A stretch of 37,319 bases of DNA from Desulfococcaceae bacterium HSG8 (GTDB taxonomy: Bacteria > Desulfobacterota > Desulfobacteria > Desulfobacterales > 4be13). Shown here one piece after another: positions 23,817 to 32,679 of the stretch; position 1 is the stretch's first letter; the number at the start of each line of letters is the position of its first letter. Position numbers and translations under genes: made by a program. Location of the stretch: the NCBI GenBank assembly GCA_030378015.1, contig JAUCGG010000028.1, positions 1 through 37,319 on the forward strand. The letters are read 5' to 3'. A model generated the notes under the pieces. That model did not search any database, was not told the origin of the DNA, and worked only from the letters and a program-made list of their open reading frames with translations.

Positions 23817-26315
23817 TTAAATTTTGGAAAGTTCGGAAGTCAGTGACATCACTTTGAGCAGATCATGTTCAAGTTTTTCAAAAATCGGCTTTATCTGGTC
23901 AGAATCCCCGTTTCTTGCAGCTTTTTCAAGTTGCTCGGCAAGATCATGACAGGATTCTGCTCCTATTGTCCCACAGGGGCTTTTGATAGAATGAGCATGA
24001 AAGAGGATATCTTTGATATCATTGCTGATGACGGATTGTCGAAGTTTCTCTGCAATATTCCGGACGCTTTCATTGAAAATGCCATACATTTTACGGATAA
24101 AAGCATCATCGTCCCGAAGGCGGCGCAGCCTGTTTTTATCCAAGAGGAGAGGTTTTTTTTCAGGTTCTGTTCTGCTTTCAGAGACAGTCGGGGATATTGA
24201 AATATTTCTTCTGATGATTGTGTTCAGGTTATTAAAATCTACAGGTTTGGTGACAAAATCGTTCATTCCGGCAGACTCGCATTTTTCTCTGAATTCGGTC
24301 AGGGCGTGGGCAGTCATGGCAATTACAGGAATATGTCGGTTTTCATCACCGGCTTCACCATCCCGTATCCGCAGTGTTGCCTCCAGGCCGTCCATTACGG
24401 GCATTTCCACATCCATGAAAATAAGTTCGAAGGGTTCCCTTTTAAGGGCTTCCAAAGCTTCTTTCCCATCAGCGGCTGTGACAGCAGTATGGCCCAGTCG
24501 TGTTAAAAAACTGGTTGCAAGTAACGCATTCACGGGATTATCTTCTGCCAAAAGGACTTTCAGGGACGGTTCGGGGCTATCAGGTATCGGATGATTTTCT
24601 TCCTTTGAATCAGCCAGGATTCTGCTTTTATCCCCGGGTTGGAAAACGGCGGTAAAGAAAAACGTACTCCCTTCACCCAATTCGCTTTGTATCCAAATCT
24701 GCCCCCCGAGAAGCCCTGTAAGCTGTCGGCAGATAGACAGCCCCAGTCCGGTTCCCCCGTATTTTCCGCTGATGGAACAAGCTGCCTGGCTGAAACTTTC
24801 AAACACCGCGTCCTGCCGGTCTTTCGGAATGCCGATACCTGTATCTGTAACGGAAAAAAGTATGGAGATCCCCGATGTTTCCGATGTTTCCGATGTTTCT
24901 CTCACGGACGCTTTCATAGTGATTCCGCCGGATTTCGTGAATTTGAAAGCATTGCCGATCAGGTTGACCAGTATCTGCCGGATTCTTACTGGGTCCCCTT
25001 TCACATATTTCGGTAAGTTTTCCGCCTGTTCCAGTTTCAGAAAAAGTCCTTTCTTGTCAGTCTGCACTTTAAAGGTGCGAATGACGGATCGGAGAAGATC
25101 ATCCAGATCGAAATCTTTATGCTCCAGTTCCAGTCTTCCGGCCTCTATTTTGGAAAAATCAAGGATATCATTGAGTATGTCCAGCAAATGACGGGCTGAT
25201 TCCTTAACAGTCCGGAGGTTTTCCCTATGCTCCGGGCTGGGATCGCTTTGCAGGGTCAGATCTGTCATCCCGATGATAGCGTTCATGGGAGTTCTGATCT
25301 CATGGCTCATCCTGGCAAGAAATTCGCTTTTCGCCAGATTTGCTTTTTCTGCATCATCTTTGGCAATCCAGCACTCCTTCTCACTCTCTTTCAAAGCCTC
25401 CATGTTTTTTGCATTTACCAGGGATATTGCCGCGTATTCTCCGAACGCGGAAGCCAGGCAGGCATCATCATCGTTAAATCCCCCGGGCTTATTGGCGATG
25501 CCTATAACCCCTACAGTTTCCCCTTCGATCACCAAGGGGACGAACATGACATTGTCAAGTATGACATGGCCCTGGGGTAGATATTTCACCCATTTGCTGT
25601 TGGAAAAATTATTCTCATAAACGGGTTGGGAAGACCGGTATGCTTCGGCCCGCAGTCCCCTGACAGGCATGGGCAGTTCAGGATCAACCTTGCAGGGGCG
25701 GTCCCCTTCTTCCAAGAAAAGAACCTCGTTTTTTTCTTTTTCTTCAGAAAGAAGGGCAACATATCCAGCGGTGGTGCCGATAATTTCCGAGCAGATATAA
25801 AATATCTTTTTCGCGGCATCCTCAAAATTGCGGTATTCAAGCACGGCTTTTGAACATGCCAGGAGAGCAGAAATTTTATCCGCACGGCGCCGGGATTTCT
25901 CAAGAGCCTTCTGTAATGCTTTTTCCGAATATTTCAGCTTCAGGTGTGTCTTCACCCTTGCCAGGAGTTCTTCTTTCTGAAAGGGCTTTGTCACATAGTC
26001 CACAGCACCTGCCTCGAACCCCCTGACAATATCCTCTTTATCGGACTTCGCTGTCAGAAAAATGATCGGAATATTTTTCGTTTTATCATCGGTCTTCAAG
26101 TACCTGCAGGTATCAAATCCGTCCATGACAGGCATCATTACGTCCAACAAAATCAGGTCAGGAGAGATTTTATCAATAATTTTTATCGCCTGCAAACCAT
26201 CCAGGGCTACAGTTGTCCGGTATCCCTCCTTTTTCAATATCATGCCCAGAAGCTGAATGTTTTCAGGTGTATCATCTACAATCAGGATGTGGGAGCTTTT
26301 TTCTTGTTCATCCAT
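23817..26315 (-). CDS. Hybrid sensor kinase: REC-GAF-HisKA-HATPase-REC-HPt
   Basis: An 832-residue soluble protein. Domains in order: REC ([16 protein letters not shown]; phosphoacceptor Asp58), short coiled coil, GAF (about 150-310; [21 protein letters not shown]), HisKA with His338 ([11 protein letters not shown]), HATPase_c ([32 protein letters not shown]), second REC with Asp635 ([12 protein letters not shown]), and HPt with His775 (HAHSIKS). With no membrane segment it should be cytoplasmic and driven by its N-terminal receiver, as a phosphorelay intermediate. A 9-base tandem (TCCGATGTT, three units at 24873-24899) encodes SETSETSG inside the ATPase domain; it keeps frame. No cognate DNA-binding regulator is adjacent. 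Confidence 0.95.
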   Translation of the reverse strand: MDEQEKSSHILIVDDTPENIQLLGMILKKEGYRTTVALDGLQAIKIIDKISPDLILLDVMMPVMDGFDTCRYLKTDDKTKNIPIIFLTAKSDKEDIVRGFEAGAVDYVTKPFQKEELLARVKTHLKLKYSEKALQKALEKSRRRADKISALLACSKAVLEYRNFEDAAKKIFYICSEIIGTTAGYVALLSEEKEKNEVLFLEEGDRPCKVDPELPMPVRGLRAEAYRSSQPVYENNFSNSKWVKYLPQGHVILDNVMFVPLVIEGETVGVIGIANKPGGFNDDDACLASAFGEYAAISLVNAKNMEALKESEKECWIAKDDAEKANLAKSEFLARMSHEIRTPMNAIIGMTDLTLQSDPSPEHRENLRTVKESARHLLDILNDILDFSKIEAGRLELEHKDFDLDDLLRSVIRTFKVQTDKKGLFLKLEQAENLPKYVKGDPVRIRQILVNLIGNAFKFTKSGGITMKASVRETSETSETSGISILFSVTDTGIGIPKDRQDAVFESFSQAACSISGKYGGTGLGLSICRQLTGLLGGQIWIQSELGEGSTFFFTAVFQPGDKSRILADSKEENHPIPDSPEPSLKVLLAEDNPVNALLATSFLTRLGHTAVTAADGKEALEALKREPFELIFMDVEMPVMDGLEATLRIRDGEAGDENRHIPVIAMTAHALTEFREKCESAGMNDFVTKPVDFNNLNTIIRRNISISPTVSESRTEPEKKPLLLDKNRLRRLRDDDAFIRKMYGIFNESVRNIAEKLRQSVISNDIKDILFHAHSIKSPCGTIGAESCHDLAEQLEKAARNGDSDQIKPIFEKLEHDLLKVMSLTSELSKI

Positions 26316-26370
26316 GTTCTTACTCCTCGAAAAAGAAAAGTGAATTTTTACCGTGAAAATACATTCAGGT

Positions 26371-26437
26371 AAACCGGGTTTCTATCTGTTTTCACTGAAA
26401 ATATTTTCATGACCGTGGGTAAACCCGGTTTTTTTAT
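26371..26437 (+). terminator. Possible intrinsic terminator or hairpin
   Basis: AAACCGGGTTT (26371-26381) can pair with AAACCCGGTTT (26421-26431), followed by a T run. The loop is long (39 bases) and carries a GAAAATATTTTC palindrome. It lies between the divergent kinase and thiM genes, so its role is unclear. Confidence 0.35.
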
Positions 26438-26584
26438 GAGGTTTTGCTGATTCTGATGAATCATTTGCCGGATTCACCTTATACCTTTTTTCACACGGCA
26501 GGTCAACATCGGAAAAACGATGTGGTTTAATATCTGAACTTTGAACTTGACACATGCCTGCTAATTCTCTATTGTCAGCGCTAT

Positions 26585-26690
26585 TTACGATCGGACAGAA
26601 ATCGTAAATCGCAAATATCTCTGACCGTCAGGTCATGGCCTTTCATGCGTAAGAGGAAGGCCCACGGCGGTCTTTATTTTTTCAGGGAGA
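26585..26690 (+). promoter_or_regulatory. Structured leader upstream of thiM (candidate)
   Basis: GGCCTT (26638-26643) pairs with AAGGCC over the loop TCATGCGTAAGAGG. GACCG at about 26624 can pair either with GGTC immediately after it or with CGGTC near 26672, which is followed by TTTATTTTTT. This could be an attenuator-like switch. The canonical TPP riboswitch motifs (CTGAGA, ACCCNTTGAACCTGA) are not present. Upstream, TTTACGATC...AATCGTAAAT is a copy of a dispersed repeat. Confidence 0.3.
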
Positions 26691-26694
26691 CAGG

Positions 26695-27501
26695 ATGGAA
26701 AGATTATCAGAAAGAGCGGCCCGAAATCTCGCTGCAATCAGGGAAAAAAAACCGCTCATCCACAATATTACCAACTATGTAGTGATGAATTACACTGCCA
26801 ACGCCCTCCTGGCAATGGGGGCTTCTCCGGTAATGGCCCATGCTCCCGGCGAGGTGGAGGAAATGGTCTCCTTCGCGAGCGCGCTGGTGCTGAATATCGG
26901 CACACCGGATAATAACCGGATCGCGTCTATGATAAAAGCCGGTAAAAAAGCATCGGAACTCGGAATACCGGTTATATTTGATCCTGTAGGGGCGGGTGCG
27001 ACTTCGTTCAGGACAGATGCAGCCAAAAAGATTATACAGGATGTCAGCATCCGTGTCATCAGGGGAAACCCATCGGAAATCCTGTCGCTTCGGCATGAGA
27101 ATTCAAACACAAAAGGAGTAGATTCGCTTCATTCCGTAGAAGAGGCGGCTGAGACCGCAAAAAACCTTGCCGGAGAGTTAAATACCGTCCTTGCCATCAC
27201 CGGCCCTGATGATCTGGTCACGGACGGAGAAAACGTCATCCGTGTGTCAAATGGTCATCCGCTAATGGCCCGCGTAACCGGAACCGGATGTACTGCCACA
27301 GTATCCGTCGCGGCATTCCTGTCCGTAGATGATGACCCGGTCTCCGCAGCGGCAACAGGTCTTGCTTTTTTCGGAATGGCCGGAGAAGTTGCCGGAAAAA
27401 AGGCATCAGCCCCCGGAAGCTTCATGATTGAGATGCTGAATGCTTTATATACGATTACTCCGGAGGAATTGGAAGAGGGATGCGCGATTTGTGATGCGTG
27501 A
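26695..27501 (+). CDS. thiM: Hydroxyethylthiazole kinase ThiM
   Basis: A 268-residue protein of normal length; CAGGGAGACAGG precedes the ATG. Signatures include KKPLIHNITNYVVMNYTANALLAMGASPVMAHA at residues 18-50, DPVGAGATSFR, RGNPSEI, and the C-terminal catalytic VTGTGCT loop. It phosphorylates the thiazole alcohol in thiamine salvage. The tail EEGCAICDA runs into a repeat (TGATGCGTGATGCGC), so the last few residues are repeat-encoded. It lies 188 bases upstream of thiL in the same direction. Confidence 0.97.
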   Translation: MERLSERAARNLAAIREKKPLIHNITNYVVMNYTANALLAMGASPVMAHAPGEVEEMVSFASALVLNIGTPDNNRIASMIKAGKKASELGIPVIFDPVGAGATSFRTDAAKKIIQDVSIRVIRGNPSEILSLRHENSNTKGVDSLHSVEEAAETAKNLAGELNTVLAITGPDDLVTDGENVIRVSNGHPLMARVTGTGCTATVSVAAFLSVDDDPVSAAATGLAFFGMAGEVAGKKASAPGSFMIEMLNALYTITPEELEEGCAICDA

Positions 27502-27682
27502 TGCGCGATTTGTAATGCGTAATGCGTAATACGTAATATGCTACTGGATTCATATTTTATTCATGTATCACGCATTGCCAATTACAAACTTACGCATTAC
27601 GCATTACGCATTACGCATTACGCATTACGCATTACAAATTACGCATTACAAATTACGCATTACAAATTACGAATCACGCATT
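27500..27682. repeat. Heptamer array (GCGTAAT/ATTACGC)n between thiM and thiL
   Basis: GCGTAATGCGTAATACGTAAT on the left is followed after about 40 bases by a long run of ATTACGC units and ATTACAA variants, giving an inverted-repeat array. It begins at the thiM stop and ends 8 bases before the thiL start. The same heptamer reappears at 34138-34180. Confidence 0.88.
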
Positions 27683-27689
27683 AGATTTT

Positions 27690-28697
27690 ATGACCTTGAA
27701 AGCTATCGGAGAATTCGGATTTATCAATACAATACGCCGCGGCTGTCTCATCCGCCCGGGAAATGTCGTAAAAGCAATCGGGGATGATGCTGCGGTGTTT
27801 GCAACGGAAAAGGGAGAGGTGACGCTTCTCACAACAGATATGCTTGTTGAGCGAATCCACTTCCTGAGAGATGCGACCACCGGCTTTAACCTGGGATACA
27901 AGTCCCTGGCAGTAAACCTGAGCGATATTGCAGCTATGGGCGGAACTGCAAAAGAAGCTTTTGTCAGCCTTGCTATTCCGAAGGAATGCGGCACAGGATA
28001 TCTCGAAGATTTATATCGCGGGATGAAAACACTGGCAGCCGCTTTTGATGTAAATATTCTCGGAGGAGACACCACGGGTTCCGAAGCTGACTTGGTCATA
28101 AATATTTCGGTTGTGGGTTCCGCACCGGAAGAAGAGATTTTGTACCGTGATACCGCGCAGCCTGGTGATATCATATTCTCAACCGGTTTCCTGGGAGACA
28201 GCAGGGCAGGGTTACATATGATATTGAATAATATATCCTCGGATTCTGAAGCATTAAAAGAGCTTTTCAACGCGCATATTCTCCCCCGGCCATATCTCCG
28301 GGAGGGACGATTTCTTGCCCGTCAGAGCGGTGTTCATGCAGCAATTGATGTCAGCGACGGCCTGAGTTCCGACCTCCGGCATATTGTCCGGGAAAGTAAA
28401 ACAGGGGCCCGGCTCAGGACGGAGAAAATACCGATTTCAAAAAATCTGGAGCAGTTTTGCAATCAGTTCGATTCTGATCCTGTTGAATATGCCCTGGCAG
28501 GAGGTGAGGATTACACCTTATTATGTACCATATCGTCAGATCACGCGGATCATGTTGCCCGGGAATATTTCGAGGAATTCCGGGAGCCGCTCTATCCGAT
28601 TGGCGAAATTACCGATTCGGAAAACATAGAACTGGTAAACCCGGGCGGAGAAGTCAGGACTGTTACGCCTTCGGGGTGGGATCACTTTAATAAATAA
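27690..28697 (+). CDS. thiL: Thiamine-monophosphate kinase ThiL
   Basis: A 335-residue protein. IGEFGFI at the N-terminus, GDDAAVF, TTDMLVERIHF, SLAVNLSDIAAMGG, GGDTTGSEADLVINISVVG, DVSDGLSSDLRHI and AGGEDYTLL are all ThiL motifs of the PurM-like fold. It converts thiamine monophosphate to the pyrophosphate cofactor. The ATG at 27690 fits the family start, but there is no Shine-Dalgarno; the leader is repeat DNA. With thiM it makes a two-gene thiamine cluster without thiE or thiC. Confidence 0.96.
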   Translation: MTLKAIGEFGFINTIRRGCLIRPGNVVKAIGDDAAVFATEKGEVTLLTTDMLVERIHFLRDATTGFNLGYKSLAVNLSDIAAMGGTAKEAFVSLAIPKECGTGYLEDLYRGMKTLAAAFDVNILGGDTTGSEADLVINISVVGSAPEEEILYRDTAQPGDIIFSTGFLGDSRAGLHMILNNISSDSEALKELFNAHILPRPYLREGRFLARQSGVHAAIDVSDGLSSDLRHIVRESKTGARLRTEKIPISKNLEQFCNQFDSDPVEYALAGGEDYTLLCTISSDHADHVAREYFEEFREPLYPIGEITDSENIELVNPGGEVRTVTPSGWDHFNK

Positions 28698-28724
28698 AAT
28701 CCGTGCGTATCCAAAAACTTTCGA

Positions 28725-28783
28725 CAGTTTGTAGTTCCGCCTTTAGGCGGTGTGATACCGCCTAAAGGCGGAACTACAAACTG
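28725..28783. terminator. Perfect 27-bp hairpin, M1 element remnant, between convergent genes
   Basis: Arms CAGTTTGTAGTTCCGCCTTT (extending with AGGCGGT) and their exact inverse enclose GTGAT. It derives from the M1 core with a T in place of C at the stem centre on both arms, a compensated change. It lies between the convergent thiL and moxR genes and could terminate transcription from both sides, although no T-tract follows. Confidence 0.55.
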
Positions 28784-28819
28784 GCATATTTTTCATAAAT
28801 CGCCTTACTTAACGGATAG

Positions 28820-29824
28820 TTACGGCACTTCAACTGAATCAAATATCTGCCCGATGATCTGATCCGCTGTAATATCTTCAGCTTCAGCTTCATAAGTCAG
28901 GATAATCCTGTGCCGCAGGACATCCGGGGCAATGGTTTTAACATCCTGGGGGGTGACATAGGCTCTTCCTTGGAGAAAGGCATATGCTCTGGCAACCAGG
29001 CTCAGGAAAATAGTTGCCCTGGGTGATGCCCCGAATTGAATATAATCGGAAATATTTATTCGGTAAGCTTCCGGATCACGGGTGGCAAAAACAAGGTCAA
29101 CAATGTATTCTTTAAGTTTTTCATCCACATAGATGTCTTTGATGAGGGAGACAATCTCATTGATCTGTAACGGGTCAATGACCTGGCTGACCCCGGTCTG
29201 ATCCTCAAACCCGACACGCTTCATGATTTCTTTTTCTTCAGTCTTGCTCGGATAATCAATAATAAGTTTGAGCATGAAACGATCAACCTGGGCTTCGGGC
29301 AGCGGATAGGTTCCTTCCTGTTCGATGGGATTCTGGGTTGCCAGGACAAGGAAAGGGTCAGGCAACTGAAAGGTGTTTTCACCGATGGTAACCTGCTGCT
29401 CCTGCATGGCTTCCAGAAGCGCGGACTGGACTTTGGAAGGCGCTCGGTTGATCTCGTCAGCAAGAATTATATTGTGAAAAACGGGTCCCTTCTTGATTGT
29501 GAAATCACCGACTTTGGGGCGGTATATCTCTGTTCCGATCAGGTCTGCCGGCAGGAGATCCGGGGTGAACTGAATCCGTTTGAAGTCTGCCCGAACCGTT
29601 TCCGCGAGGGCTTTTACAGCACTGGTCTTAGCCAGTCCCGGAACCCCTTCGATCAGAATATGACCTTTGGTAAAAAGGCCCATCAGCAGGCCGTCAACCA
29701 GTTCCCGCTGCCCCACCAGCACATTCCCGATTTCGTTTTTTATGCTGTTTACAAAGATATGCTTTTCTTCAATCCTTTGTTTTAATTCTTCAATAGACGA
29801 TTTCTGTTTTAGTTCCTCTGCCAC
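28820..29824 (-). CDS. MoxR-family AAA+ ATPase
   Basis: A 334-residue protein starting at GTG, with GGAGGG 5-6 bases upstream. Walker A is GVPGLAKT (Lys66) and Walker B IILADEINRAP (Asp123/Glu124). QFTPDLLPADLIG, ATQNPIEQEGTYPLPEAQVDRF and FGASPRATIFL are typical MoxR motifs. MoxR proteins act as chaperone-like ATPases, usually next to DUF58 and von Willebrand-domain genes. None lies here: downstream is the convergent thiL, upstream 900 bases of repeats. The partners must be elsewhere or lost. Confidence 0.95.
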   Translation of the reverse strand: MAEELKQKSSIEELKQRIEEKHIFVNSIKNEIGNVLVGQRELVDGLLMGLFTKGHILIEGVPGLAKTSAVKALAETVRADFKRIQFTPDLLPADLIGTEIYRPKVGDFTIKKGPVFHNIILADEINRAPSKVQSALLEAMQEQQVTIGENTFQLPDPFLVLATQNPIEQEGTYPLPEAQVDRFMLKLIIDYPSKTEEKEIMKRVGFEDQTGVSQVIDPLQINEIVSLIKDIYVDEKLKEYIVDLVFATRDPEAYRINISDYIQFGASPRATIFLSLVARAYAFLQGRAYVTPQDVKTIAPDVLRHRIILTYEAEAEDITADQIIGQIFDSVEVP

Positions 29825-30121
29825 AGATTCCCTCCGAAATTTTCTTTAATCTGGGGTCGGTTTTAAATTTCCGACCGAGTTTTTTTGAATAAAATTAAGA
29901 AACGAATCCGAATTGTCAAGCACTGAAAGCCTTATCCCGTAAGGGATTTCAGGAAAGGTCAAAAGGGTGCATTTCGAAAGTGTCGATAAAAAAAAATAAT
30001 AACCCACTATAACATATTGAAATAATTGGTATGAATAACAGATACCCGGAAACATCTGTGTTAATAATTTCAATCACTTATAGTGATATGTGGCAGAAGA
30101 ACTATAAGGGATACCCGAAAA
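29825..30121. other. Intergenic region without recognised gene
   Basis: AT-rich leader of the MoxR gene. A 75-codon minus-strand frame exists (29846-30073), but its sequence shows no family, no ribosome site and poor codon bias. I see no confident signal. Confidence 0.5.
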
Positions 30122-30212
30122 TGTAGGGTGGGTGGAGCGAAGCGTAACCCACCATCGCATCATTCGCCAACAAAGATAGTGGGTTACGTTAGCGATCCAC
30201 CCACCCTGCATT
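30122..30212. repeat. GTAGGGTGGGTGGAGCG inverted repeat, copy 3
   Basis: The left arm is GTAGGGTGGGTGGAGCGAAG with CGTAACCCACC; the right arm is degenerate (GTGGGTTACGTTAGCGATCCACCCACCCTGC). The spacer is about 30 bases. Confidence 0.8.
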
Positions 30213-30349
30213 TTCCGGAATGCCAACTGTAACACGCTGATTCAGAAAATTATTCCGGATCGGATCATGGAGTTTTGTTTTCAGTGTTTAATCAGAGAGT
30301 TGAAGGGTTTAGGTGATTTCCAATAAAAAACATACCAGATCGAAGTTTG

Positions 30350-30504
30350 GGTGTTCTTCAGCTAATACTTTGATAATAAATAATTCAATAATTACAAAGA
30401 GTTGAAATATACCGAATTTTATTCCGAAAAGGGAACAACATGCTGATTTTTCAACTTTCATAATCAGCCTGAAAGATAATCAAAGCATTAGCGGAAGAGC
30501 ACCC
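30350..30504. mobile_element. M3 element (155 bp) with 8-bp target duplication GAAGTTTG
   Basis: The ends GGTGTTCTTCAGCTAATACT and the inverse of GGGTGCTCTTCCGCTAATGC are imperfect terminal repeats. GAAGTTTG stands on both sides (30342-30349 and 30505-30512) but once in the uninterrupted M1 copy. GG-TCTTC-like ends with 8-bp duplications resemble the ISL3 family, so it may be an ISL3-derived MITE; this is inference. Confidence 0.75.
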
Positions 30505-30515
30505 GAAGTTTGTAG

Positions 30516-30648
30516 TACAGCACTTTTTAAGTTCGTCCCCCTTTTCTAAAGGGGGCCGGGGGGATTTTACGTTGCTAAAAAAGGTGTTACGGCAGAAATC
30601 CCCCCCGGCCCCTTTAAAAAAGGGGGGAGGAATTTACGAATCGGTGTA
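30516..30648. mobile_element. M2 element (133 bp), second copy, target duplication GTAG
   Basis: It begins TACAGCACTTTTTAAG and ends TCGGTGTA, bounded by GTAG (30512-30515 and 30649-30652). It is the same length as the copy at 17937-18069 and sits in the corresponding site of M1 (GTAG here, CTAC there). Confidence 0.85.
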
Positions 30649-30744
30649 GTAGTTCCGCCTTCAGGCGGCCTAACACCGCCTGAAGGCGGAACTACAAACC
30701 GCACTTGGTATATTCTTTTCTGGAAATCACCTTAAAGATGGGGA

Positions 30745-32235
30745 TCATCTCATGAATTTAAAAGGCATTTCCGTTAAGTAACTTAGCCAGAACCGGAGCA
30801 GTTCATAATGACTGCACAGATCTATTTTTACCAACCCGGCAACAAACTCGCTTTTGGCTTCTATTACAGCCTCAGCCAGTTTTTCCTCTTCTTCCAGTTT
30901 GGCCATCAGTTTCGCATCGGTAACATCATTGATGCCGACAATAACTCCTTCTTCTGTTTCGCTCAGATTATAGACGGTGACTCTTTCAAATCTGTCAGGA
31001 TTCATAAAACCTTTGCGCTCGAAAGTCACAGGTTGGCCGTTTGAAATTTCTGAAAAAATAAGACATTCTTCACAGGGCGTCATTCTTTTTGCAAGTTTTT
31101 CGTAGCAGGGACTGCCGATAATATCCTGATCTTCCGGAACCCCGTAATATATCTTGGCAGCCTTGTTCAGTATCTTCACCGACATGTCCCGGTCTAACAT
31201 CAGCAGGGGTTCCGGAATTCCGTCAAAAACCTTTTCCAGTACGTTTCTGCTTTTCAGGAGTTCATCTTCAGCATGTTTGTTGGCCCGGATTTCCCGTTCA
31301 AGAGCTTTATTTGAAGCTACCAGTTCGGCAGTCCGCTCTCTCACCCGCTGTTCCAGTCCATCATGGGCTTTGCGGAGGGTTTCATCCGAGCGTTCTTTTT
31401 CAATAATTTTTCCCAGCCATTCGGAAATTGAATTTACAAGGCGTTCTTCTTCCTTTTGGAAAGGCTCGTAAATGTTGTCCGGTATCTCTTCCATGTAGCA
31501 GACTTCCAGGATACCGATCTCCTGATCGTTCACAGCAATGCTGCCGGACAGCTTCTGAAGCGTTTCTTTAAATCCGGATGTTTCAAATGCCTGATCTTCC
31601 AGCACCACGCGGGCGCAACAGATTTCAGGATACTGAAATGCCGGAGGGATGATATCCAGTATTCCCCGGATCAGTTCTTCTGTTGAAAGGTCGGTTTTTT
31701 GGCGGAGATAGGAAATCCCGAAGAGGCAGTTCAGTTTCCTGATGCTTTTGCTCAGTTCAAGGTTGGCAAGTTCCAAATCCCTGGTCCTTTCATGAACTTT
31801 GCTTTCAAGATCTGTCTTGGCCTTCTCCAACTCGCTGAGAAGTCTTGTATTTTCTATACGCAGTTTCCGTTTTTCCAGCGCTCGTTTTATAGCAATGAGA
31901 AGTTCGTCCGGACTTTCAAGAGGTTTGATCAGGTAATCACAGGCACCGTCATCCCGCAGTGATTTTATGGCGATATCAAACATGGCAAAGCCTGTCAGGA
32001 TGATGACTTCTGCATTTTTATCCAGGGCTTTGACCTGTTTAACAACTTCCGAACCGTCCATGCCGGGCATCCGGATATCGGTAATGACCACATCAAAAGG
32101 TTCTGATTTAAAAACAGCTATTGCTTCTTCCCCGTCAGACGCGCGTCTGACCTGAAACCCCTCCTGGGTTAATAGCTGATCCAGATACTTCAGAATCGCT
32201 TTTTCATCATCCACGACTAAAATTTTTTCATTCAT
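30745..32235 (-). CDS. Response regulator with PAS sensor, kinase domain apparently lost
   Basis: A 496-residue protein. Residues 1-120 are a REC domain (ILVVDDEKAILKYL; phosphoacceptor Asp53, VITDIRMPGMDG). A coiled coil (about 125-165), a GAF-like region (about 165-285), a second coiled coil (about 285-340) and a PAS domain (about 345-455; VFDGIPEPLLMLDRDMSVKILNKAA) follow. The sequence EAKSEFVAGL near residue 465 corresponds to the [16 protein letters not shown] entry of HisKA, but the histidine motif and ATPase are absent. It ends instead in KIDLCSHYELLRFWLSYLTEMPFKFMR. The stop is 12 bases from the M1 composite. It may still act as a phospho-receiver without output, or be a decaying kinase. 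No strong Shine-Dalgarno was seen. Confidence 0.85.
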   Translation of the reverse strand: MNEKILVVDDEKAILKYLDQLLTQEGFQVRRASDGEEAIAVFKSEPFDVVITDIRMPGMDGSEVVKQVKALDKNAEVIILTGFAMFDIAIKSLRDDGACDYLIKPLESPDELLIAIKRALEKRKLRIENTRLLSELEKAKTDLESKVHERTRDLELANLELSKSIRKLNCLFGISYLRQKTDLSTEELIRGILDIIPPAFQYPEICCARVVLEDQAFETSGFKETLQKLSGSIAVNDQEIGILEVCYMEEIPDNIYEPFQKEEERLVNSISEWLGKIIEKERSDETLRKAHDGLEQRVRERTAELVASNKALEREIRANKHAEDELLKSRNVLEKVFDGIPEPLLMLDRDMSVKILNKAAKIYYGVPEDQDIIGSPCYEKLAKRMTPCEECLIFSEISNGQPVTFERKGFMNPDRFERVTVYNLSETEEGVIVGINDVTDAKLMAKLEEEEKLAEAVIEAKSEFVAGLVKIDLCSHYELLRFWLSYLTEMPFKFMR

Positions 32236-32347
32236 GGCAAACTCACATATGCGGTCTTCGGCAAAGCGTCATCACTTTCCCATAGTTATCGGTGACAATC
32301 ATCTCTGGCTTTTTTTGAATATATTCAATTTGTTAAAATATCAATCC

Positions 32348-32544
32348 GTAACTTCTCAATAAGTCCATGCAGTAATCATTTCAGCATGTTACGATGTGAA
32401 AATTGCGCTACAAGCAAAAAGTATGCCAAAGTCAAAAACGGATAACCTGCTGAAATCATTAATCGACACATGTGGCATACTTTTCGATTTTTGTGTCTGT
32501 AACCGGTTGATTTTATAGGTTGCCCGGACTTATTGAGAAGTTAC
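32348..32544. mobile_element. MITE-like element (197 bp) with GTAACTTCTCAATAAGTCC ends
   Basis: The 19-base termini are perfect inverse copies. Flanking octamers ATCAATCC and ATCAACTC agree at 6 of 8 positions, compatible with a decayed 8-bp duplication. GTAA ends with 8-bp duplications recall IS66-type elements. An inner AAAGTATGCC/GGCATACTTT pair is also present. No coding sequence. Confidence 0.8.
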
Positions 32545-32616
32545 ATCAACTCATATTACCTGATAATTTTCATATTGTAAAGTTGTAAGTTGAAAAAAAT
32601 TAAGGGTATGATGCGA

Positions 32617-32662
32617 TTTACGATTGGACAAAAATCGTAAATCGTAAATCGTAAATCGTAAA
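32617..32662. repeat. Heptamer array (CGTAAAT)n
   Basis: TTTACGATTGGACAAAAATCGTAAATCGTAAATCGTAAATCGTAAA: an inverse unit followed by four heptamers. Related single pairs occur at 26588-26612 and 11330-11355. Confidence 0.8.
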
Positions 32663-32679
32663 CCATTAAAAATGTGATT

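Larger units (their letters stand above)
30311..30732. mobile_element. Triple-nested composite: M1 element with two inserted elements
   Basis: Outer ends AGGTGATTTCC and GGAAATCACCT belong to M1, in inverse orientation to 15140-15261. Inserted elements occupy 30350-30504 and 30516-30648, each with target duplications. The total of 422 bp minus 155+8 and 133+4 leaves 122 bp, exactly the intact M1 length. The composite ends 12 bases before the truncated sensor gene's stop codon at 30745. Confidence 0.88.

Noticed and set aside
26500..26694. TPP riboswitch upstream of thiM
   Set aside because: The conserved CTGAGA and ACCCTTTGAACCTGA-type motifs are not found.
29846..30073. 75-codon minus-strand frame upstream of moxR
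   Set aside because: No family, no ribosome site, and it overlaps the moxR leader.
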